A stretch of 64,000 nt of DNA from Escherichia marmotae (lineage in GTDB: Bacteria > Pseudomonadota > Gammaproteobacteria > Enterobacterales > Enterobacteriaceae): assembly GCF_002900365.1 (NCBI RefSeq), contig NZ_CP025979.1, positions 3,720,001 to 3,784,000 of the forward strand. Reading direction: 5' to 3'. The translations under genes were made by a program, and so were the position numbers. Numbering within the stretch: the stretch's first letter is position 1; the number at the start of each line of letters is the position of its first letter. The notes under the pieces are model-generated. The model made no database searches, had not been told where the DNA came from, and saw only the letters and a list, made by a program, of their open reading frames with translations. Of the stretch, positions 49,666 through 58,594 are shown piece by piece.

Positions 49666-50004
49666 ATGCTTGATGAAAAAAGTTCGAATACCGCGTCTGT
49701 CGTGGTGCTGTGTACCGCGCCGGATGAAGCGACAGCCCAGGATCTGGCTGCCAAAGCGCTGGCAGAAAAACTGGCAGCCTGCGCAACCCTGATCCCCGGT
49801 GCAACCTCTCTCTATTACTGGGAGGGTAAGCTGGAACAGGAATATGAAGTACAGATGATCTTAAAAACCGATAAAGCTCACCAGCAGGCACTGCTGGAAT
49901 GCCTGAAGGCTCATCATCCTTATCAAACACCTGAACTTCTGGTTTTACCTGTTACACATGGAGACACAGATTACCTCTCATGGCTCAACGCATCTTTACG
50001 CTGA
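49666..50004 (+). CDS. cutA: Divalent-cation tolerance protein CutA
   Basis: ATG 49666 (MLDEKSSNTA) gives 112 residues; a GTG 6 bp upstream is an alternative. The trimeric PII-like fold has C16, C39 and C79 as in K-12. Loss affects copper tolerance; the direct activity is not settled. The last 25 bp overlap dsbD. Confidence 0.96.
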   Translation: MLDEKSSNTASVVVLCTAPDEATAQDLAAKALAEKLAACATLIPGATSLYYWEGKLEQEYEVQMILKTDKAHQQALLECLKAHHPYQTPELLVLPVTHGDTDYLSWLNASLR

Positions 50005-51677
50005 TCCTGCTATTTTGCAGCACTTCCGTTTTTGCCGGATTATTCGACGCGCCTGGACGTTCCCAATTTGTCCCCGCGGATCAAGCCTTTGCTTTTGATT
50101 TTCAGCAAAACCAGCATGACCTTAATCTGAGCTGGCAGATCAAAGACGGTTATTACCTCTACCGTAAACAGATCCGTATTACGCCTGAACAGGCGAAGAT
50201 TGCCGACGTGCAACTGCCGTCAGGTGTCTGGCATGAAGATGAGTTTTACGGCAAAAGCGAGATTTACCGTGGGCGGCTGACGCTTCCCGTTACCATCAAT
50301 CAGGCGGGTGCTGGTGCGACGTTGACGATTACTTACCAGGGATGCGCCGACGCCGGTTTCTGTTATCCGCCAGAAACTAAAATAGTGCCGTTAAGCAAAG
50401 TGCTCGCCAACAACGCGGCGCCACAACCTGCGCCAGTTCCGCAGCAAGAGCAACCCGCCGCGCAACTGCCCTTTTCTGCACTCTGGGCGCTGTTGATCGG
50501 TATCGGCATCGCCTTCACACCATGCATGCTGCCGATGTACCCGCTGATTTCCGGTATCGTACTGGGCGGTAAACAGCGGCTATCCACCGCCAGAGCATTG
50601 CTGCTGACCTTTATTTATGTTCAGGGGATGGCGCTGACTTACACGGCACTGGGTCTGGTGGTTGCCGCCGCGGGATTACAGTTCCAGGCGGCGCTACAGC
50701 ATCCTTACGTGCTTATCGGCCTCGCGATCGTCTTTACCTTGCTGGCGATGTCGATGTTTGGCTTGTTTACCCTGCAACTTCCCTCTTCCCTACAAACACG
50801 CCTCACGCTGATGAGTAATCGCCAGCAAGGCGGCTCGCCTGGCGGTGTGTTTGTTATGGGCGCAATTGCCGGATTGATCTGTTCACCATGCACTACCGCG
50901 CCACTTAGCGCGATTCTGCTGTATATCGCCCAAAGCGGGAACATGTGGCTGGGCGGCGGTACACTTTATCTCTATGCGCTGGGCATGGGACTACCGCTGA
51001 TACTCATTACTGTCTTCGGCAACCGTCTGCTGCCGAAAAGCGGTCCGTGGATGGAACAGGTCAAAACCGCGTTTGGTTTTGTAATCCTGGCGCTGCCGGT
51101 CTTCCTGCTGGAGCGGGTGATTGGCGATGCCTGGGGATTACGCTTGTGGTCGGCGCTTGGCGTCGCGTTCTTTGGCTGGGCGTTTGTCTCCAGCTTACAA
51201 GCCAAACGCGGCTGGATGCGCATGGTACAAATTATCCTGCTGGCAGCCGCGCTGGTAAGCGTGCGCCCACTCCAGGATTGGGCGTTTGGCGCGACGAGCA
51301 CGGCACAATCTCAGGCCCATCTCAACTTTAAAAAAATCAAAACAGTAGATGAGTTAAATCAGGCGCTCGTTGCAGCCAAAGGCAAACCGGTAATGCTAGA
51401 TCTCTATGCCGACTGGTGCGTCGCCTGTAAAGAGTTCGAAAAATACACCTTCAGTGACCCGCAGGTGCAAAAAGCGTTAGCAGACACGGTATTACTTCAG
51501 GCCAACGTCACTGCCAACGACGCACAAGATGTGGCGCTGTTAAAACATCTAAATGTCCTTGGCCTACCGACGATTCTGTTTTTTGACGGACAAGGTCAGG
51601 AGCATCCACAAGCACGAGTCACGGGCTTTATGGATGCAGAAACCTTCAGCGCACATTTGCGCGATCGCCAACCGTGA
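49980..51677 (+). CDS. dsbD: Thiol:disulfide interchange protein DsbD
   Basis: The protein is 565 residues and overlaps cutA by 25 bp. The domains are a signal peptide (about 1-19), the N-terminal periplasmic domain with C122 and C128 of the precursor, eight membrane helices with PCMLP and PCTTAPLS, and a C-terminal thioredoxin domain (WCVAC). It moves electrons from cytoplasmic thioredoxin to periplasmic DsbC, DsbG and CcmG. Confidence 0.98.
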   Translation: MAQRIFTLILLFCSTSVFAGLFDAPGRSQFVPADQAFAFDFQQNQHDLNLSWQIKDGYYLYRKQIRITPEQAKIADVQLPSGVWHEDEFYGKSEIYRGRLTLPVTINQAGAGATLTITYQGCADAGFCYPPETKIVPLSKVLANNAAPQPAPVPQQEQPAAQLPFSALWALLIGIGIAFTPCMLPMYPLISGIVLGGKQRLSTARALLLTFIYVQGMALTYTALGLVVAAAGLQFQAALQHPYVLIGLAIVFTLLAMSMFGLFTLQLPSSLQTRLTLMSNRQQGGSPGGVFVMGAIAGLICSPCTTAPLSAILLYIAQSGNMWLGGGTLYLYALGMGLPLILITVFGNRLLPKSGPWMEQVKTAFGFVILALPVFLLERVIGDAWGLRLWSALGVAFFGWAFVSSLQAKRGWMRMVQIILLAAALVSVRPLQDWAFGATSTAQSQAHLNFKKIKTVDELNQALVAAKGKPVMLDLYADWCVACKEFEKYTFSDPQVQKALADTVLLQANVTANDAQDVALLKHLNVLGLPTILFFDGQGQEHPQARVTGFMDAETFSAHLRDRQP

Positions 51678-51712
51678 ACGACACTTCAGTGGGAAAGACG
51701 GAGGAAAATAGC

Positions 51713-52288
51713 GTGCAACGTGAAGATGTACTGGGAGAAGCCCTGAAATTATTAGAGTTACAAGGGATTGCTAACACTACGCTGGAGATGGTTGCTGAAC
51801 GAGTGGATTATCCGTTGGAAGCGCTCCAGCGTTTCTGGCCAGACAAAGAGGCCATCCTCTACGATGCGCTGCGCTATCTTAGCCAACAGATAGATGTCTG
51901 GCGTCGTCAACTGATGCTGGATGAAACGCAATCTGCTGAACAAAAGCTGCTGGCGCGTTATCAGGCATTATCAGAATGCGTTAAAAACAACCGCTATCCG
52001 GGCTGTCTGTTTATCGCTGCCTGCACGTTTTATCCCGATCCCGACCACCCTATCCATCAACTGGCCGATCAGCAAAAAAGCGCGGCGTATGATTTCACCC
52101 ACGAACTGTTAACCACCCTGGAAGTTGACGACCCGGCAATGGTGGCAAAGCAGATGGAACTGGTGCTGGAAGGGTGTTTAAGTCGCATGCTGGTGAATCG
52201 CAGCCAGGCGGATGTCGACACCGCACACCGACTGGCGGAAGATATCCTGCGCTTCGCCCGCTGCCGTCAGGGCGGGGCACTGACCTGA
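51713..52288 (+). CDS. yjdC: YjdC, TetR-family regulator
   Basis: A GTG start at 51713 with GGAGG upstream gives 191 residues, the K-12 length; an in-frame ATG at 51674, overlapping dsbD, would add 13 residues. The N-terminal helix-turn-helix covers about 1-50 (LELQGIANTTLEMVAERV). TetR-type repressor; ligand and targets not established. Located 35 bp after dsbD and likely co-transcribed with it. Confidence 0.93.
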   Translation: MQREDVLGEALKLLELQGIANTTLEMVAERVDYPLEALQRFWPDKEAILYDALRYLSQQIDVWRRQLMLDETQSAEQKLLARYQALSECVKNNRYPGCLFIAACTFYPDPDHPIHQLADQQKSAAYDFTHELLTTLEVDDPAMVAKQMELVLEGCLSRMLVNRSQADVDTAHRLAEDILRFARCRQGGALT

Positions 52289-52355
52289 CAGAAATACAGA
52301 AAACAAGCGATTTGCCGCAAACTTAAGCAATTGAATCGTTTTTACTGAAATTAGG

Positions 52356-52384
52356 TTGACGAGATGTGCAGATTACGGTTTAAT
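52356..52384 (+). promoter_or_regulatory. Promoter of the tRNA-Phe gene
   Basis: -35 TTGACG (52356-52361) and -10 TTTAAT (52379-52384) are 17 bp apart, followed by a GC-rich discriminator GCGCCCCG. It is 10 bp upstream of the tRNA. Confidence 0.82.
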
Positions 52385-52394
52385 GCGCCCCGTT

Positions 52395-52470
52395 GCCCGG
52401 ATAGCTCAGTCGGTAGAGCAGGGGATTGAAAATCCCCGTGTCCTTGGTTCGATTCCGAGTCCGGGCACCA
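52395..52470 (+). tRNA. pheU: tRNA-Phe (GAA)
   Basis: The 76-nt sequence starts GCCCGGATAGCTC and ends in GGGCACCA with encoded CCA. The anticodon GAA sits in GATTGAAAATC. The pheU/pheV locus is a frequent island integration site in E. coli; here it is unoccupied. Confidence 0.97.
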
Positions 52471-52480
52471 AATTCATATA

Positions 52481-52507
52481 AACGGACCTCCACAGAGGTC
52501 CGTTTTT
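52481..52507 (+). terminator. Terminator of the tRNA-Phe gene
   Basis: ACGGACCTC (52482-52490) and GAGGTCCGT (52495-52503), loop CACA, with TTTTT after it. Confidence 0.92.
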
Positions 52508-53072
52508 CGTTTCAGGATGCCACGATTTAAGCGTTCTGCCTCCAAATCAATTCTGCCGAACTCAACCCGATTCTCCCCCACATCACCAGCATTTTGCGGG
52601 TATATCCCGGTTCGAGAAAATTTGTCCCTAAGCTATAGCACTGACTGACGCGAAATGTCGCGCGGCCCCGTAATGCTGTTGAACGTCAAATGACGTCATC
52701 AGGAGCGTAATGCATCCATAAACAGAACGCCGACTGATGAGATTCTGAATGCGAACAAAGAAAAATGTATCAGTCCGTTTGCTCATGCAAAGACTAACAA
52801 TCCATTAAAATAGTAAGCGCTTCGGGCCATTTTCCGGGAATTATTTTCTGAACATTTTTCTTTGGCAAAGATGATGAATTTTGATGGTAAGGCAAATTAC
52901 TTCTGGTTCTCATTAAAGTTCTTTCGTAAGGCTATGTAATCAAGAAGTTTATGGCTGGTAAGAATAACGTATTCTATTCACCAATAATATGTAAAGACAT
53001 TCATCAATAGATGGTAAAAATAGGTTATGGCAATTATCATTGGGCCAGTCCCTTTTCGAGTGAGTTTCTATT
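52508..53072. other. Unassigned interval between tRNA-Phe and cadC
   Basis: About 565 bp with no gene I can support. It contains a 10-bp palindrome ATGACGTCAT (52690-52699) and an A/T-rich section nearer cadC, in which the cadC promoter should lie. I looked for a repeat of the tRNA 3' end that would mark an old integration and did not find one. Confidence 0.6.
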
Positions 53073-54611
53073 ATGCAACAACCTGTAGTTCGCGTTGGCG
53101 AATGGCTTGTTACTCCGTCCATAAACCAAATAAGTCGCAACGGGCGTCAACTAACCCTGGAGCCACGATTAATCGATCTTCTGGTTTTCTTTGCTCAACA
53201 TAGTGGTGAAGTACTTAGTAGAGATGAACTTATCGATAATGTGTGGAAGAGGAGTATCGTCACCAATCACGTTGTAACACAGAGTATCTCAGAACTGCGT
53301 AAGTCATTAAAAGATAATGATGAAGATAGTCCTGTCTATATCGCTACTGTACCGAAGCGCGGTTATAAATTAATGGTTCCGGTTATATGGTGCAGCGAAG
53401 AGGAAGGGGAGGAAATGATGTTATCTTCGTCTCCTCCTATACCAGAGGCGACTCCTGACACAGATCCCCCCATCCACAGTCCAGATATCCAATACCCCCC
53501 AAAGCCACCTGAACATCCCCCAGTTAGATGCAAACGATTAACTGCCTTTTGGGTATGGTTTTTTTTCCTGTTGTCGTTAGGTATCTGTGTCGTACTCGTG
53601 GCATTCTCCAGCCTGGAAACGCGTCTTCCTTTGAGTAAATCGCGTATTTTGCTCAATCCACGCGATATTGACATTAATATGGTGAATAACAGTTGTAACA
53701 ATTGGACTTCTCCGTATCAGCGCTCTTACGCGATAGGTGTGGGCGATTTGGTGGCTACGTCACTTAATACCTTCTCCACCTTTATGGTGCATGACAAAAT
53801 TAACTACAACATTGATGAACCGAGCAGCTCTGGTAAAACGTTATCTATTGCATTTGTTAATCAACGCCAATACCGCGCTCAGCAGTGCTTTATGTCGGTG
53901 AAATTGGTAGACAATGCAGATGGTTCAACCATGCTGGATAAACGTTATGTCATCACTAACGGTAACCAGTTGGCAATTCAAAATGATTTACTTGAGAGTT
54001 TATCAAAGGCATTGAATCAACCGTGGCCACAACGAATGCAGGAGATGTTCCAACAAATATTGCCTCATCGAGGTGCTTTATTAACTAATTTTTATCAAGC
54101 GCATGATTATTTAATGCATGGTGATGAAAAATCATTGAACCGTGCCAGTGAATTATTAGGTGAGATTATTGAATCATCTCCTGAATTTATCTATGCGAGA
54201 GCAGAAAAAGCATTAGTTGATATAGTACGTCATTCTCAGCACCCTTTAGATGAAAAACAATTAGCAGCACTGAATACAGAAATTGATAACATTGCTACAA
54301 TGCCGGGCATGAATAATCTAGCCATTTTCTATCAAATAAAAGCTGTCAGTGCCCTGGAAAATGGAAAAATAGAGGAGTCGTATCAGGCGATAAATACTGG
54401 AATTGATCTTGAAATGTCCTGGCTAAACTATGTGTTGCTTGGCAAAGTTTACGAAATGAAGGGGATGAACCGTGAAGCTGCTGATGCATATCTCACAGCC
54501 TTTAATTTACGTCCTGGTACAAACACCCTTTACTGGATTGAAAATGGTATATTCCAGACTTCTGTTCCTTATGTTGTTCCTTATCTCGACAAATTTCTCG
54601 CTTCAGAATAA
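53073..54611 (+). CDS. cadC: CadC, membrane-bound pH/lysine-responsive activator
   Basis: The protein is 512 residues, the K-12 length. The order is an OmpR-type winged helix (1-100), a Pro-rich cytoplasmic linker (about 110-155), one membrane helix (about 159-179) and a periplasmic sensor (about 188-512) with C208 and C272, the known disulfide pair. It activates cadBA at low pH with lysine. The linker differs from the K-12 one I remember: P120 is serine, so the PPPIP motif becomes SPPIP. Extra cysteines C107 and C153 and many PP pairs are present. Confidence 0.97.
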   Translation: MQQPVVRVGEWLVTPSINQISRNGRQLTLEPRLIDLLVFFAQHSGEVLSRDELIDNVWKRSIVTNHVVTQSISELRKSLKDNDEDSPVYIATVPKRGYKLMVPVIWCSEEEGEEMMLSSSPPIPEATPDTDPPIHSPDIQYPPKPPEHPPVRCKRLTAFWVWFFFLLSLGICVVLVAFSSLETRLPLSKSRILLNPRDIDINMVNNSCNNWTSPYQRSYAIGVGDLVATSLNTFSTFMVHDKINYNIDEPSSSGKTLSIAFVNQRQYRAQQCFMSVKLVDNADGSTMLDKRYVITNGNQLAIQNDLLESLSKALNQPWPQRMQEMFQQILPHRGALLTNFYQAHDYLMHGDEKSLNRASELLGEIIESSPEFIYARAEKALVDIVRHSQHPLDEKQLAALNTEIDNIATMPGMNNLAIFYQIKAVSALENGKIEESYQAINTGIDLEMSWLNYVLLGKVYEMKGMNREAADAYLTAFNLRPGTNTLYWIENGIFQTSVPYVVPYLDKFLASE

Positions 54612-54974
54612 GTGACTCCCGCGTTGATTCATGCACGGGAATACTGGATGTTGAATTTTTGTGTGTTTTTATTGGTGTAATATGTTGCGGCATTTTATTT
54701 GTCGCATAATTTTTATTACATAATTTTAACCACAAATATGTACATAACCCATTGTAAACATTAAATGTTTATCTTTTCATGATATCAACTTGCGATTCTT
54801 ATCTGTTAATGGAGAGCTCAAATTCTCACTTACATAAACTTTTGTATTATTTCACCTAATCTTTAGGATTAATCTTTTTTTTTGAGTAATCTTGTCGCCA
54901 GTTTGGTCTGGTCAGTAAATAGTTACGCATCATGACCCGGACTCCAAATTCAAAAATGAAATTAGGAGAAGAGC
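54612..54974 (+). promoter_or_regulatory. cadC-cadBA intergenic region (Pcad)
   Basis: The 363 bp are A/T-rich and free of genes. CadC binding sites, H-NS and Lrp sites of the cadBA promoter are known to lie here in E. coli; I could not place their limits. AGGAG at 54964 is the cadB ribosome-binding site. Confidence 0.6.
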
Positions 54975-56309
54975 ATGAGTTCTGCCAAGAAGATCGGGCT
55001 ATTTGCCTGTACCGGTGTTGTTGCCGGTAATATGATGGGGAGCGGTATTGCATTATTACCTGCGAACCTTGCAAGTATCGGTGGTATTGCTATCTGGGGT
55101 TGGATTATCTCTATTATTGGTGCAATGTCGTTGGCTTATGTATATGCCCGACTGGCAACAAAAAACCCGCAACAAGGTGGCCCAATTGCTTATGCCGGAG
55201 AGATTTCTCCTGCATTTGGTTTTCAGACAGGTGTTCTTTATTACCATGCTAACTGGATTGGTAACCTGGCGATTGGTATTACCGCTGTATCTTATCTTTC
55301 CACCTTCTTCCCGGTATTAAATGATCCTGTCCCGGCGGGTATCGCCTGTATTGCTATCGTCTGGATATTTACCTTTGTAAATATGCTCGGCGGTACTTGG
55401 GTAAGCCGTTTAACCACTATTGGTCTGGTGCTGGTTCTTATTCCTGTAGTTATGACTGCTATTGTTGGCTGGCATTGGTTTGATGCTGCAACTTATGCAG
55501 CTAACTGGAACACTGCTAATACCACTGATGGCCATGCGATCATTAAAAGTATTCTGCTCTGCCTGTGGGCCTTTGTGGGTGTGGAATCCGCAGCGGTAAG
55601 TACGGGTATGGTTAAAAACCCGAAACGTACCGTTCCACTGGCAACCATGCTGGGTACTGGTTTAGCAGGTATTGTTTATATTGCTGCAACTCAAGTGCTT
55701 TCCGGTATGTATCCGTCTTCTGTAATGGCAGCTTCCGGTGCTCCGTTTGCAATCAGTGCTTCTACTATCCTGGGTAACTGGGCTGCGCCGCTGGTTTCTG
55801 CATTCACCGCCTTTGCATGCCTGACGTCTCTGGGTTCCTGGATGATGCTGGTAGGCCAGGCAGGTGTGCGTGCCGCTAACGACGGTAACTTCCCGAAAGT
55901 TTATGGCGAAGTCGACAGCAACGGTATTCCGAAAAAAGGTCTGCTGCTGGCTGCTGTGAAAATGACTGCCCTGATGATCCTGATCACCCTGATGAACTCT
56001 GCCGGTGGTAAAGCATCTGACCTGTTTGGTGAACTGACCGGTATCGCAGTACTGCTGACTATGCTGCCGTACTTCTACTCTTGCGTTGACCTGATTCGTT
56101 TTGAAGGCGTTAACATCCGCAACTTTGTCAGCCTGATCTGCTCTGTACTGGGTTGCGTGTTCTGCTTCATCGCTCTGATGGGTGCAAGCTCCTTCGAGCT
56201 GGCAGGAACCTTCATCGTCAGCCTGATTATCCTGATGTTCTACGCTCGCAAAATGCACGAGCGCCAGAGCCACTCAATGGATAACCACACTGCATCTAAC
56301 GCACATTAA
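54975..56309 (+). CDS. cadB: Lysine/cadaverine antiporter CadB
   Basis: The protein is 444 residues with about 12 membrane helices and belongs to the APC superfamily. It exchanges external lysine for cadaverine made by CadA, exporting protons in effect. Upstream of cadA in an operon with a hairpin between them. Confidence 0.98.
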   Translation: MSSAKKIGLFACTGVVAGNMMGSGIALLPANLASIGGIAIWGWIISIIGAMSLAYVYARLATKNPQQGGPIAYAGEISPAFGFQTGVLYYHANWIGNLAIGITAVSYLSTFFPVLNDPVPAGIACIAIVWIFTFVNMLGGTWVSRLTTIGLVLVLIPVVMTAIVGWHWFDAATYAANWNTANTTDGHAIIKSILLCLWAFVGVESAAVSTGMVKNPKRTVPLATMLGTGLAGIVYIAATQVLSGMYPSSVMAASGAPFAISASTILGNWAAPLVSAFTAFACLTSLGSWMMLVGQAGVRAANDGNFPKVYGEVDSNGIPKKGLLLAAVKMTALMILITLMNSAGGKASDLFGELTGIAVLLTMLPYFYSCVDLIRFEGVNIRNFVSLICSVLGCVFCFIALMGASSFELAGTFIVSLIILMFYARKMHERQSHSMDNHTASNAH

Positions 56310-56326
56310 TTAAAAGTATTTTCCGA

Positions 56327-56366
56327 GGCTCCTCCTTTCATTTTGTCCCATGTGTTGGGAGGGGCC
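56327..56366 (+). promoter_or_regulatory. Hairpin between cadB and cadA
   Basis: GGCTCCTCC (56327-56335) and GGAGGGGCC (56358-56366) pair with one G-U, followed by TTCTTT. It lies 17 bp after cadB. It may be a partial terminator or mRNA-processing signal that sets the CadB/CadA ratio. Confidence 0.55.
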
Positions 56367-56388
56367 TTCTTTACCTGGAGATATGACT

Positions 56389-58536
56389 ATGAACGTTATT
56401 GCAATATTGAATCACATGGGGGTTTATTTTAAAGAAGAACCCATCCGTGAACTTCATCGCGCGCTTGAACGTCTGAACTTCCAGATTGTTTACCCGAACG
56501 ACCGTGACGACTTATTAAAATTGATCGAAAACAATGCGCGTCTGTGCGGTGTTATTTTTGACTGGGATAAATATAATCTCGAGCTGTGCGAAGAAATTAG
56601 CAAAATGAACGAGAACCTGCCGTTGTACGCGTTCGCTAATACGTATTCCACTCTCGATGTAAGCCTGAACGATCTGCGTTTACAGATTAGCTTCTTTGAA
56701 TATGCGCTGGGTGCTGCTGATGATATTGCTAACAAGATCAAGCAGACCACTGACGAATATATCAACACTATTCTGCCTCCGCTGACCAAAGCACTGTTTA
56801 AATATGTTCGTGAAGGTAAATATACTTTCTGTACTCCTGGTCACATGGGCGGTACTGCATTCCAGAAAAGCCCGGTAGGTAGCCTGTTCTATGATTTCTT
56901 TGGTCCGAACACCATGAAATCTGATATTTCCATTTCAGTATCTGAACTGGGTTCTCTGCTGGATCACAGCGGTCCACACAAAGAAGCAGAACAGTATATC
57001 GCCCGCGTATTTAACGCAGACCGCAGCTACATGGTGACTAACGGTACTTCCACTGCCAACAAAATTGTCGGTATGTACTCGGCTCCGGCAGGCAGCACCA
57101 TTCTGATTGACCGTAACTGCCACAAATCGCTGACCCATCTGATGATGATGAGCGATGTTACACCAATCTATTTCCGCCCGACCCGTAACGCTTACGGTAT
57201 TCTTGGTGGTATCCCACAGAGTGAATTCCAGCACGCTACCATTGCTAAGCGCGTTAAAGAAACACCAAACGCAACCTGGCCGGTACATGCCGTAATTACT
57301 AACTCTACCTATGATGGTCTGCTGTACAACACCGACTTCATCAAGAAAACACTGGATGTAAAATCCATCCACTTTGACTCCGCATGGGTGCCTTACACCA
57401 ACTTCTCTCCAATTTACGAAGGTAAATGTGGTATGAGCGGTGGCCGTGTAGAAGGGAAAGTGATTTATGAAACCCAGTCCACTCATAAACTGCTGGCGGC
57501 ATTCTCTCAGGCTTCCATGATCCACGTTAAAGGTGATGTAAACGAAGAAACCTTTAACGAAGCCTACATGATGCACACCACCACCTCTCCGCACTACGGT
57601 ATCGTGGCCTCCACTGAAACCGCTGCGGCGATGATGAAAGGTAATGCCGGTAAGCGTCTGATCAACGGTTCCATTGAACGTGCGATCAAGTTCCGTAAAG
57701 AGATCAAACGCCTGAGAACGGAATCTGATGGCTGGTTCTTTGATGTATGGCAGCCGGATCATATCGATACCACTGAATGCTGGCCGCTGCGTTCTGACAG
57801 CACCTGGCACGGCTTCAAAAACATCGATAATGAACACATGTATCTTGACCCGATCAAAGTCACTCTGCTGACTCCGGGGATGGAAAAAGACGGCACCATG
57901 AGCGAGTTCGGTATTCCGGCCAGCATCGTGGCGAAATACCTCGACGAACATGGCATCGTTGTTGAGAAGACCGGTCCGTATAACCTGCTGTTCCTGTTCA
58001 GCATCGGTATCGATAAGACCAAAGCACTGAGCCTGCTGCGTGCTCTGACTGACTTCAAACGTGCGTTCGACCTGAACCTGCGTGTGAAAAACATGCTGCC
58101 GTCTCTGTATCGTGAAGATCCTGAATTCTATGAAAACATGCGTATTCAGGAACTGGCGCAGAATATCCACAAACTGATTGTTCACCACAATCTGCCGGAT
58201 CTGATGTATCGCGCATTTGAAGTTCTGCCGACGATGGTAATGACTCCGTATGCTGCGTTCCAGAAAGAGCTGCACGGTATGACCGAAGAAGTTTACCTCG
58301 ACGAAATGGTAGGTCGTATTAACGCCAATATGATCCTTCCGTATCCGCCGGGAGTTCCTCTGGTAATGCCGGGTGAAATGATCACCGAAGAAAGCCGTCC
58401 GGTTCTGGAGTTCCTGCAGATGCTGTGTGAAATCGGCGCTCACTATCCGGGCTTTGAAACCGACATTCACGGTGCATACCGTCAGGCTGATGGCCGCTAT
58501 ACCGTTAAGGTATTGAAAGAAGAAAACAAAAAATAA
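56389..58536 (+). CDS. cadA: Inducible lysine decarboxylase CadA
   Basis: ATG 56389 (MNVIAILNHM) with a GGAG site gives 715 residues. The wing domain (1-130) precedes the PLP-dependent fold-type I domain, whose Schiff-base lysine lies in STHKLLAAFSQ (about K367). It converts lysine to cadaverine and consumes a proton. The decamer is an acid-stress enzyme. Confidence 0.98.
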   Translation: MNVIAILNHMGVYFKEEPIRELHRALERLNFQIVYPNDRDDLLKLIENNARLCGVIFDWDKYNLELCEEISKMNENLPLYAFANTYSTLDVSLNDLRLQISFFEYALGAADDIANKIKQTTDEYINTILPPLTKALFKYVREGKYTFCTPGHMGGTAFQKSPVGSLFYDFFGPNTMKSDISISVSELGSLLDHSGPHKEAEQYIARVFNADRSYMVTNGTSTANKIVGMYSAPAGSTILIDRNCHKSLTHLMMMSDVTPIYFRPTRNAYGILGGIPQSEFQHATIAKRVKETPNATWPVHAVITNSTYDGLLYNTDFIKKTLDVKSIHFDSAWVPYTNFSPIYEGKCGMSGGRVEGKVIYETQSTHKLLAAFSQASMIHVKGDVNEETFNEAYMMHTTTSPHYGIVASTETAAAMMKGNAGKRLINGSIERAIKFRKEIKRLRTESDGWFFDVWQPDHIDTTECWPLRSDSTWHGFKNIDNEHMYLDPIKVTLLTPGMEKDGTMSEFGIPASIVAKYLDEHGIVVEKTGPYNLLFLFSIGIDKTKALSLLRALTDFKRAFDLNLRVKNMLPSLYREDPEFYENMRIQELAQNIHKLIVHHNLPDLMYRAFEVLPTMVMTPYAAFQKELHGMTEEVYLDEMVGRINANMILPYPPGVPLVMPGEMITEESRPVLEFLQMLCEIGAHYPGFETDIHGAYRQADGRYTVKVLKEENKK

Positions 58537-58548
58537 TTAGCTCGTACA

Positions 58549-58577
58549 AGGGAAGTGGCTTGCCACTTCCCTTTTTT
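58549..58577 (+). terminator. cadBA terminator
   Basis: GGGAAGTGGC (58550-58559) and GCCACTTCCC (58562-58571), loop TT, with TTTTTT at 58572-58577. It lies 13 bp after cadA. Confidence 0.92.
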
Positions 58578-58594
58578 GCTCATAAGGAGAACAC

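Noticed and set aside
52690..52699. Palindrome ATGACGTCAT as a regulator site
   Set aside because: A perfect 10-bp palindrome alone is weak evidence, and no bacterial regulator with this site is known to me.
56935..58470. 511-codon open frame on the minus strand opposite cadA
   Set aside because: It lies wholly inside cadA, has no ribosome-binding site or recognisable domain, and such frames result from the codon use of highly expressed genes. The same applies to long antisense frames over aspA (46698-47960), dcuA (48303-49556), groL (42795-44081), frdA (32800-33852) and hflX (12867-13877).
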